Position numbers and translations under genes: made by a program. Under the pieces are notes generated by a model. The model saw only the letters and a list, made by a program, of their open reading frames with translations. It was not told the origin of the DNA and searched no databases. A DNA stretch of 38,663 nt from positions 1 through 38,663 of the forward strand of contig CAITND010000234.1 in NCBI GenBank assembly GCA_903893625.1, in the 5' to 3' direction. This DNA is from an uncultured Oscillatoriales cyanobacterium (lineage in GTDB: Bacteria; Cyanobacteriota; Cyanobacteriia; Cyanobacteriales; Microcoleaceae). Positions 16,914-24,077 of this stretch are shown here, piece by piece. The number at the start of each line of letters is the position of its first letter. The stretch's first letter is position 1.

Positions 16914-17162
16914 TCACTCGTCTAAAGGGGGTGTTGTATCTTTAATTTTCTGACCTTGTTTTTCTTCAATAATTTGTTTAAATCTTTCAAATTGTTCCTG
17001 TTTCTCCGTCGGATTTTTAGCTGGATAGAATGTAAGCTCTTTTCTATAGGGTTTCCGACGACGAAATAACACGCGCAAAGCTTCAATATCTTCTTTACCC
17101 CGATGTTTTAAAGCATAAGCTCTAAGTTCGGCATGGGTCATATTTTCAAAATTTGATGTCAT
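16914..17162 (-). CDS. DUF6887-like small protein
   Basis: Read from ATG at 17162 this is 82 aa: MTSNFENMTHAELRAYALKH, an EALRVLFRRRKP segment and an acidic/basic tail with PTEKQEQFERFKQIIEE. This is the pattern I know as DUF6887 in cyanobacteria, which is paired with DUF6888. The ATG overlaps the TGA of the upstream DUF6888 frame as ATGA, which favours this start over the TTG at 17174. Function is unknown; the small, charged, coupled pair looks like an uncharacterised toxin-antitoxin or regulatory module. Confidence 0.7.
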   Translation of the reverse strand: MTSNFENMTHAELRAYALKHRGKEDIEALRVLFRRRKPYRKELTFYPAKNPTEKQEQFERFKQIIEEKQGQKIKDTTPPLDE

Positions 17163-17341
17163 AAAAACTCCCAAATTCCACTACTCAGCACAATAATTTC
17201 TATTTCCTCACCTGCGAGAATATAAACCTCTCCAGTTTGGTCATCAAAACGGAATAAATGAATATCTTGGTAGCAGTTAGACAAATATTGACATATTATT
17301 AAGCAACTTCTAGCTTGTTGATCTCTGAATTTGCTGCGGGC
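17159..17341 (-). pseudogene. DUF6888-like frame lacking a normal start codon
   Basis: The reverse strand encodes ARSCLIICQYLSNCYQDIHL, FRFDDQTGEVYILAGEE and IEIIVLSSGIWEFL, then TGA at 17159-17161. This is the full DUF6888 pattern (CxxLCQxLSN...FRYD...VYxLAGEEIEI). In-frame sequence is closed upstream by TGA just before GCC at 17341, and there is no ATG or GTG between; only a TTG inside the conserved core (QYLSN) could start. Either the 5' end has decayed, or a rare start codon is used. The ATGA coupling to DUF6887 is intact, so translation of the second gene may depend on it. Confidence 0.6.
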
Positions 17342-17392
17342 TCAGGGTTTTCGCCTTTTGGTGACTTAATCCAAAAAAATTTTGGAAAAAGC

Positions 17393-17421
17393 TTGCATCC
17401 TCTAAAACCTTGTGCTATATT
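17393..17421 (+). promoter_or_regulatory. tRNA-Val promoter
   Basis: TTGCAT (17393-17398) and TATATT (17416-17421) with a 17-base spacer; the tRNA begins 12 bases further on, at the expected distance. Confidence 0.7.
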
Positions 17422-17432
17422 AAGAAATTGTC

Positions 17433-17506
17433 GGACGCATAGCTCAGTTGGTTAGAGCACCACGTTGACATCGTGGGGGTCACTGGTTCGAGTCCAGTTG
17501 TGTCCA
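17433..17506 (+). tRNA. tRNA-Val (GAC)
   Basis: A 74-nt cloverleaf. The acceptor GGACGCA pairs with TGTGTCC (one G-T wobble), the D arm is GCTCAGTTGGTTAGAGC, the anticodon stem CCACG/CGTGG encloses loop TTGACAT with anticodon GAC, and the T arm CTGG-TTCGAGT-CCAG is standard. CCA is not encoded. Its T-arm segment recurs at 19030-19048, and a transposon-end sequence begins 44 bases downstream, so this locus looks like an integration hotspot. Confidence 0.95.
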
Positions 17507-17549
17507 TTGATTATCAAGAGTTAAGCTTTTTCTCAACGCTAGGAAACAC

Positions 17550-17580
17550 TGTCGATTGCCAGATTATTTGTCCGTGGTGA
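17550..17580 (+). mobile_element. Truncated transposon end, copy A (CAST/Tn7-like)
   Basis: TGTCGATTGCC followed by AGATTATTTGTC and GTGGTGA matches 19095-19125 at 30 of 31 positions, then diverges. It starts with TGT and contains one GCCAGATT box, the form of a TnsB/TniA-type terminal site. There are 68 bases between GTC (17479-17481) in the tRNA T-stem region and this TGT, which is near the protospacer-to-insertion distance of type V-K CASTs. Only the outer site is left. Confidence 0.5.
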
Positions 17581-17629
17581 AAGAAGAGGAACTGAACTTT
17601 CTCAATGCCATGGCCGATTCCCCAACCAT

Positions 17630-17690
17630 TATACGGGTTTTAGAGTTTAATACCCAAGACTTGGGTGAACGCACCTCTGGCTTGGGTAAC
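17630..17690 (-). pseudogene. Duplicated 3' end of smc, copy A
   Basis: Sixty-one bases match the true smc tail at 19347-19407 with four differences. On the reverse strand they encode VTQARGAFTQVLGIKL and a stop, against VTQARGAYTQVLGIKL in smc; three of the changes are synonymous and one is Phe/Tyr. The similarity ends sharply at 17690 in the upstream (coding) direction. So this is a real diverged smc end, left beside tRNA-Val by duplication or by recombination with a related strain. No function is expected. Confidence 0.8.
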
Positions 17691-17716
17691 ACTGATTTAG
17701 ACTTGCTAGATCATAT

Positions 17717-18724
17717 TTAATTGTGAGTCGCTGCTCCTATCATTAACACCACAATACAAGCCAATAAAGCCAATGTACTCGCTACACCAACTTGCGAACT
17801 AATCCGTGTCAGAGCAGGTAAATCGCCTTTTTTTTGAACTTGCCACCAAATATAAATTGCAATTGCAGTCGCCACTAAAATATATACAATCACTGCCAAA
17901 TGAATACAATCAATAAGTGTTAAATAAGCCATTGAACCTAAGTCGCCGTTATTACTACGCAGACTCAAAATAACGGCAAATAGGGAAGTTCCGTGTAGTC
18001 CAAAGCGGGCTAGAAGTGATCCGATATCTGGCTCATAAAGAAAGTAGGAAACTAAACATAATCCTACCGATGCTAATGCTCCAGCAATCATTTTAAAGAA
18101 GCCAGTAATATTTGTGCGCTGTAATTCAATCATAATTTCTAATCGGGAATATGTATTGGCTGCACCGGGTGGTAAAGTTGGATTACCAAAGTTAGAAAGA
18201 TACTGTTTATCAATAGCATTAATGGTAAATTTCTTGACTTTCCAACCATCGAATTTAATATCCTGATCTATGGAAGAATTAGCGATATCTGGTTGATAAC
18301 GAAATGAATTAATATCATTTTCCGATTCTTCAAAAATAATTTTCAGCTTTTGCGTATCAAATGGAAAATTTCGCATATTCCAATTATGACGAAATGTTCC
18401 ATTTGCCTTTTTTTGAACCCAAATTCCCTTAGATGTAGGAATACTTAATTTGTTAGGTGTGTCTATTTTAACAGCATTGAGAAATTCCAGAGAATCAAGG
18501 AGATTTTTTTCGTCTTTATCAATGACGCTCCAGATCCATAAGCTTGCTGAAAATGAACCATTAGAAATGTTAAAGTCACTAAGTGAATCTATGAAGATAC
18601 CTATAGGAGCTTGCTGTTTTTGGGTTAGTGTTTCTGCTTGGACTGGTAATTGGTTCTGGATGATAAGAATAATGAGACAACCGAAAAAGAGTGCTAATCT
18701 GATCAGACGTTTAGGTAATGTCAT
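17717..18724 (-). CDS. Prokaryotic pentameric ligand-gated ion channel homologue
   Basis: A 335-aa membrane protein. A signal peptide ends at about LPVQA-E (residue 30). Residues about 40-205 are a beta-rich extracellular domain carrying FPFDTQ (120-125), the signature of Cys-loop-superfamily channels (FPFDxQ). Four membrane helices follow: about 209-228 (FFKMIAGALASVGLCLVSYF), 242-256 (pore-lining candidate), 266-292 (AYLTLIDCIHLAVIVYI) and 312-331. Like GLIC and ELIC it lacks the Cys-loop disulfide pair and a long intracellular M3-M4 loop. The AYLTLID motif before M3 is common in bacterial members. The ligand is unknown. It lies between duplicated tRNA/smc fragments beside an IS relic, which suggests that it was acquired. 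Confidence 0.8.
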   Translation of the reverse strand: MTLPKRLIRLALFFGCLIILIIQNQLPVQAETLTQKQQAPIGIFIDSLSDFNISNGSFSASLWIWSVIDKDEKNLLDSLEFLNAVKIDTPNKLSIPTSKGIWVQKKANGTFRHNWNMRNFPFDTQKLKIIFEESENDINSFRYQPDIANSSIDQDIKFDGWKVKKFTINAIDKQYLSNFGNPTLPPGAANTYSRLEIMIELQRTNITGFFKMIAGALASVGLCLVSYFLYEPDIGSLLARFGLHGTSLFAVILSLRSNNGDLGSMAYLTLIDCIHLAVIVYILVATAIAIYIWWQVQKKGDLPALTRISSQVGVASTLALLACIVVLMIGAATHN

Positions 18725-18744
18725 ATAATTTAAGCCTTCAAAGT

Positions 18745-18981
18745 CACCAAACCAAGATTAGTCGTGGATTTAGTTTGATCATTGATGATACCGGACATAG
18801 AAAAAGTGGGAACTTGACATCGGGAGTCCGACAGCAATATATCGGGGAAATCGGCAAAACAGACAATGGAATCGTCGCAGTGACTAGCCATCTTTATGAT
18901 GCCAAAAAGAGCTTACCCTTAGATATAGAATTATATCAAAAAGCCGACTGATTACCACAAGGGAAAGCGGACTCACAAAGG
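18745..18981 (+). pseudogene. IS701-like transposase fragment
   Basis: The frame includes GFSLIIDDTGHRKSG and VRQQYIGEIGKTDNGIVAVT, then SLPLDIELYQKAD: the first-Asp block of an IS701/IS4-superfamily DDE transposase (IDDTGxxKxG...RQYxGxxGKxxNGI). TGA at 18949-18951 stands where TCA (Ser) is expected, since the next codons continue the family sequence (LPQGK). The second Asp and the Glu are missing. The fragment starts in the gap upstream of the divergent channel gene. Confidence 0.8.
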
Positions 18982-19029
18982 ATGAGTTACAAATACTCAA
19001 TCCCTAGATCTGTTGATGGTCAAGGGTTT

Positions 19030-19048
19030 CTGGTTCGAGTCCAGTTGT
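19030..19048 (+). repeat. Copy of the tRNA-Val T-arm
   Basis: Nineteen bases identical to 17483-17501 (the T stem-loop and start of the acceptor of tRNA-Val). The flanks differ, and no full cloverleaf can be drawn. The distance to the following transposon end matches that of the intact tRNA within two bases. Confidence 0.75.
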
Positions 19049-19094
19049 TTAGATTGTTGAGTAAAAATTATACTATACTTCTTCTGGTGAAATA

Positions 19095-19200
19095 TGTCGA
19101 TTGCCAGATTATTTGTCAGTGGTGACAGATTGTTGTCCTCCTTGACAAATTAGCTGACCGTTTGCCAGATTAACTGACCGCTTGTTGCCACATTATTTGC
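19095..19200 (+). mobile_element. Transposon left-end-like array of five TnsB-type boxes, copy B
   Basis: It begins TGTCGATT and holds five related boxes: GCCAGATT (19103), GACAGATT (19124), GACAAATT (19144), GCCAGATT (19164) and GCCACATT (19187), spaced 20-23 bases apart, most followed by A-N-CTGACC or TTGTC. Terminal TGT plus tandem 20-bp transposase boxes is the architecture of Tn7/Tn5053-like ends, and the box sequence resembles my recollection of type V-K CAST ends. The body should lie to the right, but smc follows after a MITE, so only this end remains. No tnsB, tnsC, tniQ or cas12k gene is present in the window. Confidence 0.55.
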
Positions 19201-19223
19201 AATTAACTTCGGTCAAGACTAAT

Positions 19224-19348
19224 TATAGCAATCCTAAATAGGTTGTAATATTTTATTGTAGGGGTTGGGTCTCCCAACCCAGGCGCAAAGAGGGTTGGGA
19301 GACCCAACCCCTACAGGTTTTTATCACAACTCAAATAGGATTGCTATA
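19224..19348. mobile_element. 125-bp MITE beside the smc stop codon
   Basis: Perfect 13-base terminal inverted repeats TATAGCAATCCTA (19224-19236) and TAGGATTGCTATA (19336-19348) enclose a second, internal 23-base perfect inverted repeat (19258-19280 with 19292-19314, beginning GTAGGGGTTGGGTCTCCC). The whole transcript would fold into a long hairpin just past smc. Copy A of the smc end at 17630 lacks it and reads CATTATACGGG, which looks like the empty site with a TA target. Confidence 0.85.
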
Positions 19349-19356
19349 TACGGGTT

Positions 19357-22300
19357 TTAGAGTTTAATACCCAAGACTTGGGTGTAGGCGCCTCTGGCTT
19401 GGGTGACGCCGATGGTGCGTTGGGAGGCTTCCATCATCGGACGTCGTAAACTAACAACAATAAATTGGGCTTGTTCCGTTTGGCTTTTAATCATTCTAGC
19501 CAATCTTTCCACGTTTGAACCATCTAAAAACATATCAACTTCATCAAAGGCATAAAAGGGTGAAGGACGATATTTTTGGAGGGCAAAAATAAAGCTCAAA
19601 GCGGTTAAAGATTTTTCACCTCCTGACATGGAAGTTAACCGTTGAACTGGTTTTCCTTTGGGGTGAGCAATTAAGTTTAAACCGCTTGTAAAGGGATCTT
19701 CTGAGTTGTCGATTTCTAAGTAACCATCTCCTTCTGAAAGTTGGGCAAAAATAATTTGAAAATTCTCATTAACGGCATCAAAGGCTTCTTGAAAGGCGCG
19801 ACGGCGTAAGGTGGTAAAATTCTCAATTCTCAATAATAATTCGGTTCTTTCCCCTTCTAAGGTTGTTAATTTTTGGGTTAATTCTTCTAAACGGGTTTGA
19901 GTGCGTTCAAATTCTTCTAATGCTAACATATTCACGGGTTCTAAGGCTTCCATGCGTTTTTGTAGCGATCGCAAATCCCGTTGTAAAGCAGCTAAATCTA
20001 AATTATTAGGAATATTAGGTAAGGGTTCGGGTAGTTCAATTCTAATAGCAGCAATTTGTTCTAATTTTATAGTTAATTGTTCCCGTCTTCCCAGTTGAGT
20101 TTCTTGTAATTTCTCAATTTGCCAGTCTAATTGTTGTTTGGCTAAACGCAATTCTCCTAAATAGGTTTCAACTTGATCTCGTTGTCTTTTCTCATCTCCT
20201 AATTTGGCTTCAACTTGGGAGACATTCACACGAATTTGTTGAATATTTATGTGAATTTCTGTTAATTGATTCTTGACAGTTTCTAACTTTTGTGTTAACA
20301 ACTTTTGTTCCTGACGAGTGGCTTCTAATTTCTGATTTCCGGCTTGATTTTTTTCTTGTAAACGGGTTTGTTGATTTTCAATTTCAGTTAACCGTTGTTG
20401 CACGGTTCTGAGGGCATTCTCTTTTTGTTGTAGCTCGGTTTCTTGGGTTCTTAATACCCCTTGGAGTTGTTGCCATTCACTATGGCTATGGGTGGCTTCT
20501 AATTGGGCTAACAGTTCCCGATCTTGTTGTAATTTGGTTTCCAAATTGGGAATTTCTGCCTCTAAATTCTTTAAGCGAATTTGGGCGGTATTGAATTCTT
20601 GGGTATTTTTTTCTAATTGCGATCGCAGTTGTGACTGTTGATTATTTAAGGTTCTAATTTCTAACTCTAATAGCGATACCTGTTGTTGATGATCTCGCAA
20701 AGTTTGTCTAACTTCGTTGAGTTCCTGCGATCGCAATTTAACCGTTTGGGCTGTTTCCAAAATACTGCGGTTACACCGTTCTAAAATTCGTTCAATTTCC
20801 TCTAATCTTTCCTTCAATGCTGCAATATTTCGTGCTTCTGCTGACCCTTGATCCGTACCAAAATGTAACGTAGACCGAGAAGCCACACTTCCCCCCGTCA
20901 TCGCTCCAGTGGTTTCTAATAATTCTCCTTCTAAAGTTACTATCCGATATTGTCCTAATACTTTTCGAGCATTACTGAGATTATTAAAAACCAAAGTATT
21001 GCCAAAAACATAAGCAAAAATATCTCGATACCGAGGTTCATATTCTATTAAATTTACGGCTAAATCAATTAACCCTTGCAAGTTTCGCATCGTGGCTAAA
21101 TTGGGAATATTAGAACGATTTCCCTGGATTTTATTTAACGGTAAAAACGTCGCCCGTCCCGCTTGTTGACGCTTCAAAAAATCAATAGCCGCCGCCGCCA
21201 CACTATCATCTTCTACCACAATATTACCCAACCTCGCCCCGGCTGCGGTTTCCAACGCTAACTGATATTGAGGTTCAACCTGTCCCAACTGACACACTAA
21301 CCCACAGATCCCCGAAATCCCCGACTGAGCGATAATTTTAGTAGCATAACTTCCCGTCGCCTCCTGTTGAGCTTGGTGTTGCGCTTCTAATTTATCCAGT
21401 TTGCGCTGACGTTCCCGTTGTTCCTGTAATAGACGGGTTTGGGTTTCCTGCTGAACCTGTAAGTCCGTTTCTGTTTCCGTTACCAGAAGGGTTAAGGTGG
21501 TCACCTGTTGAGCAGTTGCATCCCTTTGAGTCGTAGCAGTTTGCAACGCTATAGTTTTTTGCGATAACTCCTCTCCCAAGGTAGTAATAGACTGTTGCTG
21601 TTCAGATAGTTGGCGTTGCAACTGTTCAACCCGTTCCCGCAGTCGCGCTTGTTCGGTACGATGGGGGTCAAGGGTTTTTTGCAACGTCTCAATTTGACGA
21701 TGCAGTTCCGTTTGTTGTACCATCCAGCTTTCTGCCTGTTGTGCGACTTCTGAGGTCGCCTCCCGACCCCGTTCTACCGTTGTTTGTAGGGTATCCCGTT
21801 CCCGTTGCCGTTGGCCCAAATTCAGGGTTTCTTGGTCTTTTTCAATAGCCAGAGTATCCAGGGTTTGATATTGTTGACGCAGTTCTTGTTCTGTTTGGTG
21901 AATTTGAGTTACTGTTTGTTGGAGGGCGGTTTCCAGTTCCGCAGACCGGGTTTGCAGTTGACTTTGTTGTGCTTCTTGGGTAGCTAAACTCGACTGAAGG
22001 GAAATTAGTTCTTCTTCCCCCATCGCTTTAACCTGGGCGTTGAGTGCTTCCAGTTGAATAGATGTGGTTTGAATTTGTTGATCTTGGTGTTGACGCTGTT
22101 CGTTCAGTTCCGTTAATGTACGATCATCCGCTTCAATTTGTTCTCGCAGTCGTCCTTGTTGTTGTTGTAAAGTTTGATAATTAAGAACGGTTTCCCACTG
22201 ACTTTTTTGTTGAAATTCTGCTCGAAGTTGTTGATATTTTTCCGCCTTTGCGCGATCCTTATCTAAGCGATCGCGTTGAGTAATTAATTCTTGTTCTACA

Positions 22301-22983
22301 ATACGGCTACGTTCTTCTCTATCCTTAACCGCATCTAATTTTTCCTTGGCTAAGGTAATTTTTCGATCAAAAGAAGCCACCCCCGCCAACTCATCAATAA
22401 TTTCTCGACGTTCACGGGGTTTCATCGTAATAATACCCGTAACATCCCCCTGTAAAACCACGTTATATCCTTCGGGATAAATTCGCAGTTTATTTAACTG
22501 TTCATGCAGTTCTGTTTGAGTACAAGCTTCACCATTAATATAATAAGTCGAGGTATAAGTTCCCTGTTTTGTCACCCGTAATTTCCGCGCAACCGTCCAT
22601 TCTAATGCCAGTGGAACAGGCATCTTGCCTGTTTCTGTTGTTCCTATCTCTGTTTCAATTTCTGGGGATAAACCGTTATCCGTTTCGTCGCTATCACCCT
22701 CCAAGGGTTCACCGTCGTAGTCGGAGAGGTCAAAGGTAACGGTAACAAGGGTTTCAACTGTTCCTTTGCGGCTTTGGGCGTTATTCACCAGATCCGGTAA
22801 ACGTTCCGCCCGCATTCCCTTAGAAGAGGATAACCCTAATGCAAATAATAACGCATCGAGAATATTAGATTTACCGGAACCGTTGGGGCCGGAAACGACT
22901 GTAAACCCAGGTAGTAATGGCACTGCGGTTGTACCACCAAAGGATTTAAAGTTAGTGAGTTCGACACGCTTGATATGAACCAT
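19357..22983 (-). CDS. smc: Chromosome segregation protein SMC
   Basis: Read from ATG at 22983 (MVHIKRVELTNFKSFGG) it is 1208 aa; an upstream in-frame start at 23025 would add 14 residues unlike the family N-terminus. The N-terminal ATPase half has Walker A GPNGSGKS (32-39). Two long Gln/Glu-rich coiled coils flank the hinge (roughly 530-660; GICGLVCQLGQVEPQYQLAL, LGNIVVEDD, GRATFLPL). The C-terminal half has the ABC signature MSGGEKSL at 1119 and Walker B FYAFDEVD (D1147, E1148). An insertion of about 40 residues (EGDSDETDNGLSPEIETEIG region) follows the first strands. SMC with ScpA/ScpB compacts and untangles chromosomes. Its stop codon sits nine bases from a MITE. Confidence 0.97.
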   Translation of the reverse strand: MVHIKRVELTNFKSFGGTTAVPLLPGFTVVSGPNGSGKSNILDALLFALGLSSSKGMRAERLPDLVNNAQSRKGTVETLVTVTFDLSDYDGEPLEGDSDETDNGLSPEIETEIGTTETGKMPVPLALEWTVARKLRVTKQGTYTSTYYINGEACTQTELHEQLNKLRIYPEGYNVVLQGDVTGIITMKPRERREIIDELAGVASFDRKITLAKEKLDAVKDREERSRIVEQELITQRDRLDKDRAKAEKYQQLRAEFQQKSQWETVLNYQTLQQQQGRLREQIEADDRTLTELNEQRQHQDQQIQTTSIQLEALNAQVKAMGEEELISLQSSLATQEAQQSQLQTRSAELETALQQTVTQIHQTEQELRQQYQTLDTLAIEKDQETLNLGQRQRERDTLQTTVERGREATSEVAQQAESWMVQQTELHRQIETLQKTLDPHRTEQARLRERVEQLQRQLSEQQQSITTLGEELSQKTIALQTATTQRDATAQQVTTLTLLVTETETDLQVQQETQTRLLQEQRERQRKLDKLEAQHQAQQEATGSYATKIIAQSGISGICGLVCQLGQVEPQYQLALETAAGARLGNIVVEDDSVAAAAIDFLKRQQAGRATFLPLNKIQGNRSNIPNLATMRNLQGLIDLAVNLIEYEPRYRDIFAYVFGNTLVFNNLSNARKVLGQYRIVTLEGELLETTGAMTGGSVASRSTLHFGTDQGSAEARNIAALKERLEEIERILERCNRSILETAQTVKLRSQELNEVRQTLRDHQQQVSLLELEIRTLNNQQSQLRSQLEKNTQEFNTAQIRLKNLEAEIPNLETKLQQDRELLAQLEATHSHSEWQQLQGVLRTQETELQQKENALRTVQQRLTEIENQQTRLQEKNQAGNQKLEATRQEQKLLTQKLETVKNQLTEIHINIQQIRVNVSQVEAKLGDEKRQRDQVETYLGELRLAKQQLDWQIEKLQETQLGRREQLTIKLEQIAAIRIELPEPLPNIPNNLDLAALQRDLRSLQKRMEALEPVNMLALEEFERTQTRLEELTQKLTTLEGERTELLLRIENFTTLRRRAFQEAFDAVNENFQIIFAQLSEGDGYLEIDNSEDPFTSGLNLIAHPKGKPVQRLTSMSGGEKSLTALSFIFALQKYRPSPFYAFDEVDMFLDGSNVERLARMIKSQTEQAQFIVVSLRRPMMEASQRTIGVTQARGAYTQVLGIKL

Positions 22984-23173
22984 TGGGACGAATTTAGGAC
23001 GGATAATGTGAGTGGGGAGACTCACACTGCATGGTTGTCTGAAGAATCAACAATATTAACAGTTTAGCGTTGATCAAGCAAGGATTGGGGGTTTTTCAAC
23101 TACAGTAGCATAGGATCATGATTTTGTCGGGACAGGTTTCTCTGAGAAATGACTATAAAATAAATGTAGTTCC

Positions 23174-23238
23174 AGAAACCGGGTTTCTCCATAAATCTTG
23201 ATAGGATACAACTAATCTCAATTAGAAACCCGGTTTCT
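23174..23238. repeat. 65-bp palindrome doublet, copy 1
   Basis: AGAAACCGGGTTTCT at the left and AGAAACCCGGTTTCT at the right enclose a centre with ATAAATCTTGAT and ATACAACT. The same 65-bp element, about 90 percent identical, is at 25684-25748. Confidence 0.85.
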
Positions 23239-23243
23239 TAGGT

Positions 23244-23345
23244 TTTTTGACATCGCGGTCGGGGCGGGTTTAGAATAGTTTTCTGTGAATATTCAAGCTT
23301 AACTCGAACCCGCCCCTACAAAGCATGAACTTTTAATAAACCCAA
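23244..23345. repeat. 102-bp direct repeat, copy 1
   Basis: Identical base for base to 24078-24179. Internally it carries GGGGCGGGTT and AACCCGCCCC as an inverted repeat. The two copies bracket the toxin-antitoxin pair at 23399-24065. Confidence 0.95.
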
Positions 23346-23398
23346 TATTTTTTTGCTATCCCCAAATTTGATAAACTGGGAAATGAGCGATCGCTATA

Positions 23399-23740
23399 AT
23401 GATCATGATGGAAAGTCAACCGAGGGAGATTCAGCGTTATGTTACGTCAGAGGGTAAGGTTCCGTTTACAGAGTGGTTAGAATCAATACGAGATAGAACA
23501 GCAAGAGCTAAAATTAAATTCAGATTAGATCGAGTTGAGGCAGGAAATCTAGGAGATTATCGTTTTGTTGGTGAAGGAGTATTGGAATTTAAAATTAATT
23601 ATGGCCCTGGCTACCGGGTTTATTTTGGACAAGTTGGGTTAACCCTGATTTTGTTACTCTGTGCAGGGGATAAAAACACTCAACAACAAGATATTGAAAA
23701 AGCAAAAAAATACTGGAGAGACTACCATGCAAGACGTTAA
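23399..23740 (+). CDS. RelE/HigB-like toxin (phage Gp49-like family)
   Basis: A 113-aa protein of the 'addiction module killer' group: YVTSEGKVPFTEWLESIRDR, then KIKFRLDRVEAGNLGDYRFVG, VLEFKINYGPGYRVYF and LLLCAGDKNTQQQDIEKAKK YWRDY. The GPGYRVYFGQ strand and GDKxTQxxDIxxAKxYW tail are diagnostic. Such toxins cut mRNA on the ribosome. Three closely spaced ATGs (23399, 23405, 23408) leave the exact start open. The 3' end overlaps the antitoxin by 14 bases, the toxin-first order usual in this family. Confidence 0.92.
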   Translation: MIMMESQPREIQRYVTSEGKVPFTEWLESIRDRTARAKIKFRLDRVEAGNLGDYRFVGEGVLEFKINYGPGYRVYFGQVGLTLILLLCAGDKNTQQQDIEKAKKYWRDYHARR

Positions 23741-24065
23741 AGCTCCAATTAGTGATAGTTACCATGATTATTTAATTGTATCTCTTAAAGATCCAGAAGA
23801 AGCCGCAGTTTATCTTGAAGTTGCATTGGAAGAAGGGAGCGATCAACCTCAATTATTAAAAAAAGTCATCAGCAATATTTTAGAGGCTCAGAGTCAATTA
23901 AATTATGGTTATGATTCTAATCAAATTAATCGAGAAAAATTTGATAAAGCTGTGGCGTTAATCAATTGTATTGCCATTTATAATTTTGTGGAATTAGTGG
24001 ATATTTTGGGATTTAAAATCTCAATTCAGGTGAAAGAACCAGAAATAGAAGGGAATAAAGAATAA
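23727..24065 (+). CDS. Antitoxin partner, HigA-like with unusual C-terminal half
   Basis: Read from ATG at 23727 this is 112 aa (MQDVKAPISDSYHDYLIVSL). The start overlaps the toxin's end by 14 bases in another frame; an upstream ATG at 23661 lies inside the toxin gene and is unlikely. The N-terminal SLKDPEEAAVYLEVALEEGSDQPQLLKKVI is the conserved antitoxin arm of this family. The usual helix-turn-helix that should follow is not recognisable: residues about 55-90 (QSQLNYGYDSNQINREKFDK) replace it, while the last strand (ELVDILGFKISIQV) matches the family end. DNA binding may be lost or altered. It is likely still able to neutralise the toxin. Confidence 0.75.
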   Translation: MQDVKAPISDSYHDYLIVSLKDPEEAAVYLEVALEEGSDQPQLLKKVISNILEAQSQLNYGYDSNQINREKFDKAVALINCIAIYNFVELVDILGFKISIQVKEPEIEGNKE

Positions 24066-24077
24066 CCGATAATGTAG

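Larger units (their letters stand above)
23026..23398. other. Repeat-rich intergenic region upstream of smc
   Basis: The 373 bases between the divergent smc and the toxin gene contain a 65-bp palindrome doublet (23174-23238) and one copy of the 102-bp repeat (23244-23345). The remaining sequence is AT-rich; no gene and no clear consensus promoter for either side are seen. A HIP1-like GCGATCGC lies at about 23387, next to the toxin start. Confidence 0.6.

Noticed and set aside
17575-17719. Plus-strand open frame through the smc-like block (EEELNFLNAM... to LLDHI)
   Set aside because: The segment is explained on the minus strand as a diverged smc 3' end with synonymous changes; the plus-strand reading has no start, no ribosome site and no family pattern.
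19010-19050. A second tRNA gene
   Set aside because: Only the T stem-loop and a few bases of acceptor are present; no D arm or anticodon arm can be folded upstream.
17507-19095. A complete CAST with cas12k, tnsB, tnsC and tniQ
   Set aside because: None of these genes is present in the window; only end-like sequences in one orientation are visible, so only a relic is claimed.
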